Below are positions 9,733 to 21,228 of a stretch of DNA of 64,000 nucleotides, piece after piece. The notes beneath the pieces were generated by a model. That model did no database searches, had not been told where the DNA came from, and saw only the letters and a list, made by a program, of their open reading frames with translations. Position 1 is the stretch's first letter; every line of letters starts with the position of its first letter. Made by a program: the position numbers and the translations under genes. Origin of the DNA: Alentia gelatinosa (Eukaryota > Annelida > Polychaeta > Phyllodocida > Polynoidae); contig OX465589.1 in the NCBI GenBank assembly GCA_950022655.1, positions 24,729,626 to 24,793,625 of the forward strand, written 5' to 3'.

Positions 9733-10187
9733 TCACCTCCCGGTGCGCAGTGAATGTCGAGGTCACTGCATAAATTAGGTTCACGTGATGGTAGGGCTAC
9801 ACTGGCCACCAGAGCAGACGATTGCTATGACAAAATTCAAACGCCGATATCATCGGAACGGTGCGGCCGATTTTTTTTCATATTTGGGACGATTACAGGC
9901 TATATGTATACCTTACTCGTCTTAAAATTGCATCGCTTAATTCTTGCGGGAAGTGAAGTTGCGCATTCTGTACGACATGTCCATAGATGTCTTTGGTCTA
10001 AGACAGTTTGCAAGACATTTTCAATCACATGACCCTAAGATTATCGTGACTATAGCATACCTCACACCCCCCTACGTGTCTTAGACCTAAGATCTTGGCC
10101 AGATCGGCTAAGATATTACGTCAATAGGACACTGACAGCTCTAAGATGTCTTACATATCGATTGTCGTGACTGAAAAAAGGGCCCAG
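9733..10187 (+). repeat. Repeat A plus GGGCCC-tip MITE, composite copy
   Basis: The left part (to about 9960) is the dispersed repeat A, with CTGGCCACCAGAGCA, CATATTTGGGACGATTACAG and GGGAAGTGAAGTTGCGCATT. The right part continues through CGACATGTCCATAGATGTCT to the tip GTCGTGACTGAAAAAAGGGC. The same succession occurs at 51395-51782 and 61010-61374, so the two parts travelled together. No coding capacity; non-autonomous. Confidence 0.7.
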
Positions 10188-12583
10188 GTCATGTCAGAAC
10201 CTCATTGGTTGCTCCCTACATGACCGTGCCTGCTGACGTCACATGATCAACCTTTTTTGGAACGTGTACCCCTCTTGTCCTATCCATTATCTGGTGACTG
10301 CCACCTTGGCTTATCCAGTAACAGCTTTTATACCTTCCTAATACCATATGAAGGGATACATATTCTGACCTTTACACGATTCTAAACTGCCTACAATGTC
10401 ACAGACGATGATCAACAAAGTCCTAGTTTCTCTGATGTTTGACGAAATCTAAATAATATCCTTGTAGCTCAACTACAGCATTTCAGAATTGATAACAGAA
10501 TGCATATACAAGTCAATGACAATAGCGGAGGGGGCTACCCAGACCCTGAACATCTATTTCAAAGAAAAATTTGAAAGTGCAGCCGGAGCCATCTCGATGT
10601 GATGCTTCAACCAGTCGACCACACACACGGAAGTCACTCATACGCGACATAGGTACATGTATTTCCAAGGAAGTCTCCACTTCTTTGGTATTTCCAACGA
10701 GTGTTCAGAGAACTGGAAAGTCTTTGTGCGGTTATTAAAGTGTCATGAGAATGCCCCACCTGTAAAATTGGCCTACGCTACGTACCCAGGCCCGCCGCCT
10801 ATGTGGCGGTCAGGTCGGCCGGGTCTTCCTAGCTATATGGCCGGGTGTGCGGGTTCCTCCAGCGTAATTGGTGGTAACAGTTACTGTCAACAATAGAAAA
10901 ACATTATATAAGTGCATCGGGATGTTATGTTATTTGTGTTCAAGCGGAAAATATCTACCTATATGCCTTTACTTTATTATGTTAATGTATCGAGATATAA
11001 TGTTATTCATTTGACCTGGGAACTGTGATTAACTGGGTATGTCTTTAAATATAATTTAATTTAAAAAGTGAGTATGTCATACATAAGGAATTGATTAATT
11101 GAAAAGACAGACTGGCTGACAGGGTTGGGAGTATATTCCAGGTATGGCCGGCCCTGACCGTGGATGGCGGCTGGTACCAGACCCTGGCACCGTAGGTGGC
11201 CGGCCAGCACTGTGGGTAGTATCAAATTCACCTATTTCGCGGACCGAAACTGTCGCGGTAGCGAATTCACCACTGGACCGAAGTAGTCGTGGAACTGAAA
11301 AGGCCTTTTTCCACAGGCCGGTGTCGCACCTTATCTGCTTAGTTACACCTCGGCTGAAGCAAAACATTCACCTACATTCAACGTATTCTTTATCATTGGA
11401 TCACTGAGTATATGAGCGTAATATGTTCATGATACCCTTGTATATTATTTCCAGAGAAATATCACTGATACTTTAAATATACTTTAAATAACACAGGGAC
11501 ATCGAAACTGCATACATACTAATACATTGGCAGACTTAGCAATAATATGCTTATCTTTCTCCAGGTTAAAACCAAGATAATCATCAGCTATAAAGTTTAG
11601 ACAGTTCAGACTCATTGATATAACACTCTAGTTTGTTCCAGCAATTTAATCTATCAAAAAAACAACACTTCCGCAATCACACCCACCGTTCACAATTTAG
11701 GTGTGTTTGCTATATGTCTCTGTATGAATACCGCTGGGCTCGCGGTGTTTGCCGAGCGGCCGCGTAAATAGACAGTGGGCGCTGAACGGCAACACCTGTA
11801 TTCACTGGTATCCGTAGAATTCAATGTCAGACCTATGAAGCATAAAGTCCGAGTTTATCACGTGCGATTTTCAACGCTCTAAAGGACATCAGTGGCCTGT
11901 TTCATATTCAATGATGTATTGTAGGGCTTGACGATAAGATCTAACTCAAGATGGAGGAGGTCTGGGACGATCCACACCAAATATCGTTTCATAAATAAGA
12001 TCCCAGGTGGACAGTAAAATCCCTCTTGGAAATTGTCCTAAGTGTATCGCAGAAGCCTCTTAAAGATAAGTCTTTCGAACCTAAGCCCATAGACGTACGA
12101 TATATCCTGAATTATACAATAGGCCAAATGTCCAATGAAATGCTGAATAAACCCACAATTATCCAGCTCCTCCAGAGCCCCTCTTCTTCCTTTAAATGAT
12201 GCACATTCCTCTTTCTTCCCCCATGACCAGCCATTCTGTTGAAAAGAAAAAACAACACTGAATACAATTAAAATCACAACTTATAAAAACAAGCTAAATG
12301 TATGACAGCCCTATAGGTGTCCTTGGTGAAAGAGCATTTTAGACGACTAAGGACAATATGGAGGACAAAGGAGAGTTGTACGATAGATCTATACGATGAA
12401 ATTTCAAAGGCTGCATGAGATCGTATCCTTGAACTCTCCTAGCTCTAAGACCAAATGGCTTAAATACAACAACATTGGCCCCAGGACGATCAGAGGACAG
12501 TTTGAAGGGCAAAGTGTTTTTCAGTTGTGACAATCTTTAGGGATCTCAGCCAGAGACTAAGATGCGACTGTTTGGAGTGCCAT
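10188..12583. other. No recognised gene; one MITE half-copy near its end
   Basis: Two GC-rich patches (about 10770-10870 and 11129-11300) are open in several frames but have no protein motif. The rest is AT-rich. At about 12510-12575 there is a partial copy of the CTGTTTTTCAGTTGTGAC family (GTGTTTTTCAGTTGTGACAA), directly before the full copy that follows. Confidence 0.3.
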
Positions 12584-13255
12584 GGGTGTTTTTCAGTTGT
12601 GATGATCGCTAGGGATCACAAGTGAAATGATCTCCCAAACTTGTCATAACATATTTTTTCAGGTGCTAAAATGTATTCAAATTAGAATAAATTTAGAGCG
12701 GGGTGTACTAATAATCTGACATACCTATATCCCAAATTTCATAGTTTTCTTGTGGTTATTAAGTCTGTGATAAACAATTGTCTGGAAATCTGAAAAATGC
12801 AGGCACTGCCCCACTCAGCCTGCTTGCGTATACCTACTGTGATGCTCAATTTTATTTGAGCAGGATAGGGTCAAGGTCAATTCATTTCCATAAATGACAA
12901 CAATACACATTCACAAAGTGAAACATGTCTGACTCTTGAAATATTCAATAGCAAATTATGAAATCTTAGAATTTGATTGGATGGACATGGGTAATTCATT
13001 CGCTGTAAATATGGTCTGATTTCAATAAGTATAAGTGTCTCAAATCAATAATTTTCGATTACAGAATCTTGTACCTGGCAGGAAATGATGACTAGGGTTC
13101 TCAGCTAAACGATCACAACCTGAGATCCGCTATGGCGCACTGACACCACGTTTAAGAAACACCTGTAGACATTGATCTCCCAAATGGTCTCAGCTTCGCT
13201 CCCAGATCTCAGCGGATCTCAGCTAGAGATCGTCACTACTGAAAAACAGCCCCCT
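12584..13255. repeat. MITE with GGGTGTTTTTCAGT tips (group 3), full copy
   Basis: Bounded by GGGTGTTTTTCAGTTGTGA at left and, inverted, GTCACTACTGAAAAACAGCC at right, with GATCTC-rich subterminal sequence. The internal AT-rich core (CAAATTTCATAGTTTTCTTG and neighbours) recurs inverted at 53760-53940 and, more decayed, at 49820-49990. No ORF, so it depends on a transposase elsewhere. Confidence 0.7.
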
Positions 13256-14856
13256 GGATTATTAAACGGCCCACAGGCCGCTGCCCAGGTCGCCACATGA
13301 CCTGGGACCGGAGCCACCTGCGCATGCATGAGCTGATCTGGGAGTATTGCCTTACACTATCCACCAGCGTCCTGCGGGCACCTGTGAGGCATCTTTGAAT
13401 ATTAACGATCTCATAGCCTAAGGGTGGGGCTTCGTGGAGTTTCAGAGAATAATTTAGATCAGACACAAGGCTCCTGATATAGGTGAGAGTCACCCCTGCC
13501 GCCGCCCCCGTAGCATGGACACTTATATAATGCGTCTATAGATAAAGCGTCAATCTTTTGACAATGATGAACATATTGGTAGGTTGGGGGAGGCAACGCC
13601 ACTGCCTCCACCACCGCCATCTCTGCTGCCGACGCCGCTTTGCACCCCCAAAGTCTGGTGACAACCTTTAATGGTTAACTGGACGTAAAATCAAACCAAC
13701 CAACCAACCGACCAACCAACCCGCCTGCACACAGCCATGCTACCGCCCGGCCATACGCCCTCCAGAGGTTACTATCCTCCCTATTATCGCCCAGGGTAAA
13801 TACAAGTTCCGCTCGCGAGTGGCTGGGCACACCACGATCAAATGAACCACAGTTTTCCCATTTATATTTGAAGAACCTGAATATAATATCTGATTTATAT
13901 GTAGAAATAGCTGAAATTTCCATTTCTGACATCGGATTTCCCATTTGAAGATTTATAAAAACCGTTAAATTGCAGTAATTCCGGGTTACGGTTCAATGTT
14001 CTATCCCCATACAACGTCGGTAACAAACGCACACCGGGACAGCTGTTTCAAAACGTGGGTAAGTCTATGGTTTTGAAACAGCTCCCTGTAAACAGACTAT
14101 AGACCCTATTGAGGTATCCCAGAATTCAATGATGTTCGTAGGCAGAGAACTTAGGGTCATCCATCCACACTGGGGGGAGGCTATGGGTAGCCTAGGAGGA
14201 GTTGGGAAGGGGAGGAGGTGGTGGCCGGGCGGCAGGGCCCCGACCCCGACTGCAGTGTTATACAGCGGACACTTATATGCGTCTATAGATGAAGCGTATA
14301 CATGATGGAAAACAGGACTAACTTATTCACGAAAAACCATAGCTATATACGCCGGGTGTATACATATGTAAACTAGTGGTTTTCGCGCTGTGTGCGTGTG
14401 GTGTGAGATCGTACATACTCTGCTTCCTAGTTGTGGTGTCATCCACGCGTTGTGTTGTGTTGAGATCGCGCCACTATCCGGACACACCTTGATCGAGCGA
14501 GTCGGAGACATTGAGGCTATCCCCAGCCTTACGGATGATGCACGAAGTTTGTCCAGAAATGCCGGGAGTCTTGCATTTATTTTTTTCCGACTGAAGCTTC
14601 TCCAGGTGGAAAAGCAGATCTTGCTCCTCCGCGTCAGCCTTGTCGGGCTCTGTTGTTGGTTCTGTTAGGTCCTCCGATCTGATCGACAGGCCTTGTCTAT
14701 CGAATCTGTGCTAGTTTTCCCACACGTCCACATGTTTTTTTATGCACTTTAGAACATGAGATATGCATATCCGTGCCCAAAAAGTATCTAGCGGAGTGCA
14801 GTATTCCTATATACCTATATGGCCGAACACTCTATAGTTACACCACACTACGGGAA
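13256..14856. other. No gene seen; short dispersed repeats
   Basis: At 14265-14380 there is a segment (ACTTATATGCGTCTATAGAT, then GAAGCGTATACA...GCCGGGTGTATACATATG) that recurs, diverged, at about 26310-26430; 13518-13560 has a shorter piece. ACCA-type simple sequence occurs at 13693-13722. No coding motif. Confidence 0.35.
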
Positions 14857-14868
14857 GTGGAATAACTT

Positions 14869-14928
14869 ACGTTTACTACCCAAGGCTGACGTTTACTACC
14901 CAAGGCTGATATTTACTACTCAAGGTTG
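14869..14928. repeat. Left subterminal 20-bp tandem repeats
   Basis: Three units of the type ACGTTTACTACCCAAGGCTG; the third is diverged and a fourth partial unit follows. They are inverted relative to the right-end array at 16326-16420. Repeated subterminal motifs are commonly transposase-binding sites; that role is an inference here. Confidence 0.75.
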
Positions 14929-15118
14929 ATGTTTAGACCAATCAGATCGTCTCTTACAAAATTCATATGAAAAGCGCAGTGGGGAGCAAAATATTGTCAA
15001 GTTACTCGATCAGGTTGGATCTGGCTTCACGTTTGATGGAGGGTAAGCAAATAACCCTATTTATCATTATAAAAATACATTTGAAGGTATATAGAAATAG
15101 GGAAACCTAGTTTCTGAA

Positions 15119-15226
15119 GAGAGAAAGTCAAAGTTACAAGGTAAGGCTCTGAAAAATCACTGCTCGCGGCCAAGGCCTTGGGCAGTAATTCTTCAGAGCC
15201 TTACCTCATAATTTTGATTTTCTCTC
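15119..15226. repeat. Left palindrome of the 1.6 kb element
   Basis: Arms of about 45 bp (GAGAAAGTCAAAGTTACAAG to AATCACTGC, and GCAGTAATTC to GATTTTCTCTC) close on a loop TCGCGGCCAAGGCCTTGG. The loop reads in the opposite orientation to the right palindrome at 16141-16252, as expected if both lie in mirrored ends. Confidence 0.75.
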
Positions 15227-15479
15227 ATCGGAACATAGTTTCCCTCTAATCATACGGTAACAATAAACGCGGCGTCCCAGTCAATGAGACATGACACCCC
15301 CTGTGGGAGTCTGGTGAAGGTGTAACACGGCTGATACGGGCAGAAACCCTGCCACATTATACCAAATTTCACTTTTGAAATTACTTTACCAATTTCTCCG
15401 TCTCTGAGCTCGATCATTAAATTTTGCTTGAATTAAGCTTAACTGTATTCTTTCAATGGTGCCAAATCAATGTCTACAC

Positions 15480-15732
15480 TCATTTTTTTAAATTTTATTT
15501 TTGGCAATTTTTAAGGGAATATTGTGTCAGACAATGACCGAATTCGGCTATATGGACGTTCTTCCACTCGGGCCCTAGACCCCTTATTCCTCATTCTTAT
15601 GGCGGGTGTTAAGCCGAATGGGCAGTGGGTACCATTTTTGTGTAAGTCTTTCGTATGACCCGGTCGGGGTTTGAACCCACGACCTCCCATGCTCGAGGCG
15701 AACACCCTGACCACTTGGCCACCGAGCTTGGT
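15480..15732 (-). repeat. tRNA-derived SINE
   Basis: On the minus strand, 15732-15655 resembles a tRNA. A 7-bp acceptor can pair (GCTCGGT with ACCGGGT, using G-T wobbles), the A-box region reads GGCCAAGTGGTCAGGG, and the B-box arm reads GTGGGTTCAAACCCC. The anticodon stem is imperfect, so it is not a functional tRNA gene. A unique body follows (CATTCGGCTTAACACCCGCC, GTCCATATAGCCGA), ending in an A-rich tail at about 15515-15480. This head-body-tail order is the SINE layout. It is nested in the centre of the 14857-16434 element. Confidence 0.75.
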
Positions 15733-16140
15733 GTAGAGACTTCATATTTTCCGTGGTGTTAGGTGATGGACTTGGCTACATTAAGAGCGTTTTTTTAACA
15801 ATAACCATTATATATATATATACATATATATATTATTAACTCCCAGAAGCCTTGAAATACTATAGAAATCATTACTGGATGTATATGTACACGTATTGTG
15901 TAGAAACGAGTGATCCCTGACTTCTACACCTCCCCAGACCTCTTATATATTTGTACCAACAGCCAAATTTCAATTGAGCAGCTGCAGTAGACACGTTCCA
16001 ACATATTGAATGTGGAGGAAGCACCATAGTATGTGCTATAAAATAAATAAATGTGCGATAAAATGAATTATATAAGTACATATTTCATATTTCGCTCACA
16101 ATCACTGAGAAGAACAATATTAGAGGGAAACTATGTTCCG

Positions 16141-16252
16141 GTGGGAATAAGTCAGAGTTACGAGGTAAGGCTTGGAAAAATTACTGCCAAAGGCCTTGGC
16201 CGCGGGCAGTAATTTTTGCAAGCCTTACCGAGTAACTTTGACTTATTTCCAC
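16141..16252. repeat. Right palindrome of the 1.6 kb element
   Basis: Arms of about 48 bp begin GTGGGAATAAGTCAGAGTTA and end TAACTTTGACTTATTTCCAC, around the loop AAAGGCCTTGGCCGCG. The sequence is related to the left palindrome (15119-15226) and inverted in the loop. Confidence 0.75.
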
Positions 16253-16325
16253 TGGTACATGGTTTCCCTATTCCTATATACCTCCAATTGTCGGCTAATA
16301 TTGATGAAAACCGAATGTCTCTGAA

Positions 16326-16420
16326 CGTCAACCTGGGCAGTAAACATCAACCTGGGCAGTAAACGTCAACCTGGGCGGTAAACGTCAACCTGGGCAGTAA
16401 CTTCAACCTGGGCAGTAAAC
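16326..16420. repeat. Right subterminal 19-bp tandem repeats
   Basis: Five units of CGTCAACCTGGGCAGTAAA with few differences. They are the reverse complement of the left-end array, which has one extra base per unit. Confidence 0.8.
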
Positions 16421-16434
16421 AAAAGTTATTCCAC

Positions 16435-18558
16435 CCCCAGCAGCGTTAAGTAATCATATGTTTTTCGCTCATAGGTATATAGGAATTATTATTAATACCA
16501 TGTAAAATGCACTTAAACTTGTCTAACCTAGGGTACATACTAATTCTGCAGGTAATTTCCAGCATAACAACATGTTATCAAAACAAAAAGAAAAATCTCT
16601 AATATACTAACACATTATGTCATCCCACTCTAGCCTAGGGTCCTCACATTTACCACATAAATTCCATGAGAAATGTTGCGTAATACATCAGGGACCTGTT
16701 TAAATATTTAGTGATAGTAAAGGCGAGAGGAAGGCCTCAACAGTGGCAGTAGTAGTAGCACCAGCAGCGAAGATCAGAGAATCTTGTTTCGCTGTTGAGG
16801 CACCCCTTCCATTCGCTATGCCAGCATAGTGAACTGAATATCTAAGAAATCTATATCTAATGAATTATTCAATAATTTCAAATTATCCCTCGTGTTTTTC
16901 CCCACATTTCACTTTTCATTTGACATTTCTATGTGCATTTCTGGCTGAGTTACAGAGCCCATACTGTAGGCATCGCTTATGAGACATGTATGTGATAGCC
17001 TAGGGTCGAGCAGTACAGTAGGAAACTGACTGAGTAGTGCAGTTACTGCAGTTCTTGGTTCAGATAGTATAGCGGTTCTCAGAAAGTAGTTGACCACTAG
17101 AGAACCGAGATGTGGGTTACAGATACATATGAAATTGTTCAGAGCATGTTTTTCTTTATTTAGATATGCTACAATATGTTCTAAGATGGTTGTTTTGTTC
17201 AATGTGAGAGGGTGGACCCCCTCGTGAACAGTGGTAGTAACAGTGAGAGGTAACCAACTATTGAAACGGTTACTGCCACTGTTGGTGCCGTTCATTTCCC
17301 AAGTGCCGCTCGCTGCTCCGTTCACTTACTATTGAGACGGGAACTGCCACTGTGGTGCTACTGAGACCAACAATGAGAGGACTTTCTACTATCGAAACAG
17401 GTACCAGTATTCTATTCTATACATCTATGGAAAGGGATCAGTCGTTTCTACGTGATATATGGACTACCCAACTTCAGTACTGTACTTACATTCACTATTG
17501 ATATTTAATCTATCCTCATATATCTTGGATATGGTCCACCTCCCTGTACACACAATAGGTTTCAGCTATACTCCTAGATATTTTTGGAACCCCCTCCCCA
17601 ACCCAACTGATCACCAATCGTGATCTTTGGTCATAGGTGGTTTTCTTGTTTTCAGTCACATTATTGGTGTACTCGACGACATAAATAGCTCGGAGGCGGT
17701 GAATGTAGGACATTGCCCGTCTGATTTCACTTGTTGCATAACTGGTAAAACGTCCAATGATAGCGCCGGGCAACCACATCATCACAAAATCCTCGTCTCG
17801 ATAGTTGAGTAGCTTTTTTCGTAGTCTAATTACCCACAATTAGGTAGGAAGGCCCCATGGTACAAACTTGTGGAGTCTGTCTACATCAGGAAATTCAGCG
17901 GGAATCTATCATTGGAGAAAGACATATAGTAAAAATGATTATCCACTTTGTATTCTGTATCCGATTTAGGTGCAGCATATGTACAAAGTTACAAACATTA
18001 TTCAGCATGTTATTTGTAACAGAAATATACACATAACCTAGTCAATGCTTTGTATTGATTCAAAATGTCTGCCCTTCAGAGAAAATTGGTTGAATGGCTA
18101 AATTTCGCTCGTAGAATAATCCCCATTATTTCAACCTTACCCAACCAGGGTGTGTGGAGCACCGTGGGTAAATCCTTCTCCTTCACCCTTCTCCTTCAAA
18201 GTAAGTCTAATAGAACATATTTTACGTTAACCTACCCAAACCTACAACAGCAACCAATCTCACCCACTTGTCTGGCTTCTATATAGGGGCGTTTTACTAT
18301 CAAATACCTCATGAACGAGGTATGGCCTGTTACAAAATCTGCCTTTCTCAGCATAATAAGCTCAGAACAGGCTTTTGTAAGTTTTACCGCCAGCGCTGTA
18401 TTTTACTTTTGATTTAATTATCCTGGCCCTTGAAGAGAATGCAGTTTCGTTTTGGTCTATTCTCCGCTTTACTGGTAATACTCTCATTGAATTCGCGGTC
18501 TTAAAGGGGTTGTAGTTGTCGTTATTGGTGGTCTTGTTTGATGGTAAATACCTTTATT
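16435..18558. other. No gene seen
   Basis: AT-rich. Fragments near 16735-16800 and 17215-17420 contain AACAGTGGCAGTA and GTTACTGCCACTGTTGGTGC strings, reminiscent of the GTTTCACTAG-tip MITEs whose interior contains CACCAACAGTG. A 107-codon minus frame at 17516-17839 has no recognised motif. Confidence 0.3.
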
Positions 18559-18765
18559 AGAGCGTGCTTGCACGCGCTAAATATATCATCGAGAGTTTAG
18601 AGTGGTCACATTGAACTTCCAGCGTGCTTCTAGAAAACTATCCCTTTACTATCCGCATGCTGTTCACAGTAATAGTGAGAACAGAGCAGGGAGCCAGTGT
18701 CTCAGGGTCTTAGAGGTGTGCCCAGCTGACCATTACCAATCACTCAAGACCAAAAATACCTGGGA
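18559..18765 (+). repeat. Direct repeat, copy 1 of 2
   Basis: Starts TTAGAGCGTGCTTGCACGCG (itself containing the palindrome GCGTGCTTGCACGC) and recurs at 19034-19240 with roughly 80% identity by eye, in the same orientation, 475 bp apart. The flanks differ, so this could be a small dispersed repeat or an old tandem duplication. Confidence 0.7.
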
Positions 18766-19033
18766 GCTGTTTCAAAAGTCGATTATTTCTTAGAAATAGA
18801 TCATGAACACGCAAATTAATTATGCATACTACTATGGGGATGGCTCCTGTTGGGCATTTGTGTTTCTCCTAACTCTCAGCGCTAGGTTGTAAGGATACGT
18901 TTGAGTTTATCTCTTGTAGCGCAAATAGAGATATCTCGTAAGGGTATTCGTTGTGAGTTTCCCTAAGACCTTCTATGTACAGATTTATTCTGCGCGGTGA
19001 GTTATCACTTTGTTTGTCGTGTCTCTCTTGTTA

Positions 19034-19240
19034 GAGCGTGCTTGCACGCGCTAAATACATCATCTAGAGGTTAGAGGGGTCCATATAGACTTTCAGGGTA
19101 CTGCATGAAAATTATCCCTTTACTATCTGTGTGCTATTCACTGTGATATTGAGAACAGAGCAGGGTGCCAGTGTCTGAGGGTCTTAGAGGTGTGCCCAGC
19201 TGACCATGACCAATCACTCCAGGACCGAAATACCTCATTG
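19034..19240 (+). repeat. Direct repeat, copy 2 of 2
   Basis: Second copy of 18559-18765. It retains GAGAACAGAGCAGGGTGCCA and TCTTAGAGGTGTGCCCAGCT. Confidence 0.7.
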
Positions 19241-19439
19241 ACCCACTGTTGCTTGATATGTTTTGATCCTAGTCTCAGGCAGTTAGGGAAATGGCAAGTT
19301 GACTGGGGGCAAGTGGGTTACAGAAAACGATCCATAGACTGAATGTAACCCAAAACCTTTTAGTAATCTATTTAAAATTACACGCTCATTCATCAATGAT
19401 GAATATTCTATTTGCACCTAGTGGTTATACTTAGGTTCC

Positions 19440-19727
19440 CCATTACCCCTACCCCTGAACACAAAAGTATGAGTCGGGAGTTGGGAATAATAAAATTTAT
19501 TTTAATTTTATATACCTTCACCGACATGAATATTAATACGGTAAATATTAATATGATATAAGGTAAAAGAAAGTAACTGACAGATATATAATGAGGTCAA
19601 TTACGTTGAAGATACATATTGGTAATTGACAGATATAATGATATGTCAATTGGTATAAGTATATATGGTTATATAACAATGAGTATATATGGTTATACAA
19701 TATGAGTATAAAATGAGTATAAAAACG
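19440..19727 (-). repeat. B2 split direct repeat of copy 2
   Basis: Matches 19951-20238 over 288 bp with two differences (GGGAG/GAGAG and AACTGA/AATTGA). It begins CCATTACCCCTACCCCTGAA, directly after flanking DNA (CTTAGGTTC). Confidence 0.92.
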
Positions 19728-19770
19728 GCCTACGGAGTAGGAAATAGAAGAAAAGGTGAGGGTGGGTGGG

Positions 19771-19950
19771 AAAGAAAAAGTATGTGTGTACGTAGTGAAG
19801 TACAGGAACAGAATGAGGAGGAGGTCAGAGCGGCGGTTGGCCATGTGACCGCGGGGTTCACGTGACCGACACCAGGGGGGAGTGCACAGGGTGCGCGGGG
19901 TGTGTGTCAGGGGGAGCAATGACCACCCCTGACCAACGGCCATTGGTCAC
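19771..19950 (-). repeat. A2 split direct repeat of copy 2
   Basis: Matches A1 (24386-24565) over 180 bp with about six differences, mostly transitions. It ends CAATGACCACCCCTGACCAA then CGGCCATTGGTCAC and abuts B1. Confidence 0.92.
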
Positions 19951-19954
19951 CCAT
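19942..19954. other. Candidate YR core site at the A2/B1 junction of copy 2
   Basis: ATTGGT-C-ACCCAT forms an inverted repeat with one mismatch, centred on the A2/B1 junction. With the A1 version (ATGGGT) the arms would be perfect. Compare 154-166. Function inferred. Confidence 0.45.
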
Positions 19955-20238
19955 TACCCCTACCCCTGAACACAAAAGTATGAGTCGAGAGTTGGGAATA
20001 ATAAAATTTATTTTAATTTTATATACCTTCACCGACATGAATATTAATACGGTAAATATTAATATGATATAAGGTAAAAGAAAGTAATTGACAGATATAT
20101 AATGAGGTCAATTACGTTGAAGATACATATTGGTAATTGACAGATATAATGATATGTCAATTGGTATAAGTATATATGGTTATATAACAATGAGTATATA
20201 TGGTTATACAATATGAGTATAAAATGAGTATAAAAACG
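19951..20238 (-). repeat. B1 split direct repeat of copy 2
   Basis: AT-rich 288-bp repeat, 99.3% identical to B2. It contains sub-repeats such as AGTATATATGGTTATA. It lies between the YR stop and A2. Confidence 0.92.
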
Positions 20239-20295
20239 CCAAAACCAGAAAAAGAGGCGAGGTGGGGGGGAAAAATGTTTGTGAGGAGTAGTGAG

Positions 20296-21205
20296 TCACT
20301 GGTTGAGGGACTGTATGAGGGAGGTGTTGACCTCTCGGGCGTTGGAGTCTTTGATGTACCTCCTATGTGCGTTGGAGCGCCACCCCCCGTAACGCTGTAT
20401 GGACAGCTCTGAGACCCCGGCCTGGAAGGCCTGGGTGGCCGCGGCCTTTCTCAGGCTGTGGAGAGTATAGGTTTTAGGGGGGTGGCCTGCTGAGGCATTG
20501 AGTCGCTCCCACTCAGCAGGAACGGATCCGTTGGTAGCATCGTAGGCACAGCGGCGATCATGTTCCTCACGGCTGTCACGGGGCACGACCTCGGTCCGGG
20601 GAGGATTGTAGATTCACGTGTTTCTCCTCCCCGATGCACTGGAGGTTTTAGGCGGCCTTGACGCGGACCGCCACGTGACTTGCCGTGACCACCACGTCCC
20701 CACGTGAAAGGTGGCGCACTGGATCGAATGCCCTGGCCGTAGGTGGGGCGACTTCGCTCTGCCGCAGGGCGGCGTAATATAGCAGGAGGAACGCGGCCCG
20801 TAGGGTCAAGTCGAGGGGCGTGTCCGACAACTGATCGAGGACCGCCTGGAGGGCCGCCATCGGGATCGGAGGTTTCACATTCGGGGTGTATGCTTTGTTC
20901 CTCTTCATGGCGTCGAGGGCCCTCCTGACCCTCACGTCCTCGGTAGCCGTAAGTCCCCGCCGGAGAGCCGTAGGTGGGTCCTCACATGAGACAGCTGGTT
21001 GGCCACGGTCGCTGGCGAGGGGGCGTGGTCCGCGAGGTATTCGAGGAAGGCCGTGATGAAACTCACGGACGGTGCCTGCGGGTCGGTCCTCGTCCGTCGG
21101 CAGAAGGCGAGGTAGGTGGACACAGCGCTCTTCTGGTTCGCGACCGTGCCTGGGGCACGTGCCTCGGCCTGCCACGCAGATGCCTTCCGTTGGAGATAGC
21201 ATAGC
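20296..21205 (-). pseudogene. Tyrosine recombinase of copy 2, broken
   Basis: Recognisable parts are the N-terminal core-binding region (VSTYLAFCRRTRTDPQAPS, SPATVANQLSHVRTHLRL), the first catalytic Arg in AALRQSEVAP, and the C-terminal HSLRKAAATQ, YGGWRSNAHRRYIK with His, Arg, Trp and Tyr. These lie in different frames. There is a frameshift near 20945, an in-frame TAA at 20648-20650 where copy 1 has AAG, and two further shifts between 20640 and 20500. Catalytic residues survive but no complete product can be made. A proposed start lies near 21205, overlapping the downstream part of the RT region. Confidence 0.85.
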
Positions 21206-21228
21206 GCCGGATCTGCAGGACAGCCGAA

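Larger units (their letters stand above)
14857..16434. mobile_element. 1.6 kb terminal-inverted-repeat element with subterminal tandem repeats and mirrored palindromes
   Basis: The ends are inverted: GTGGAATAACTTACGTTTAC at left and GTAAACAAAAGTTATTCCAC at right. Just inside, tandem units also mirror each other (14869-14928 and 16326-16420). Further inside, an inverted stretch around GGTATATAGAAATAGGGAAA (from 15085) matches the right side near 16264-16285. Each side also carries a roughly 110-bp palindrome. The ends therefore mirror each other for about 350 bp around a roughly 870-bp centre that holds a SINE. I saw no transposase. The architecture suggests a non-autonomous DNA transposon or foldback element. 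Confidence 0.7.

Noticed and set aside
15655..15732. Functional tRNA gene
   Set aside because: The anticodon stem is imperfect, the anticodon loop is atypical, and a SINE body with an A-rich tail follows.
17516..17839. 107-codon minus-strand gene
   Set aside because: No recognisable motif, no neighbouring support, and surrounded by MITE-like fragments.
18559..19240. Pair of LTRs of a small element
   Set aside because: The intervening 270 bp has no coding or priming features and the repeat ends lack the usual TG...CA; left as a direct repeat.
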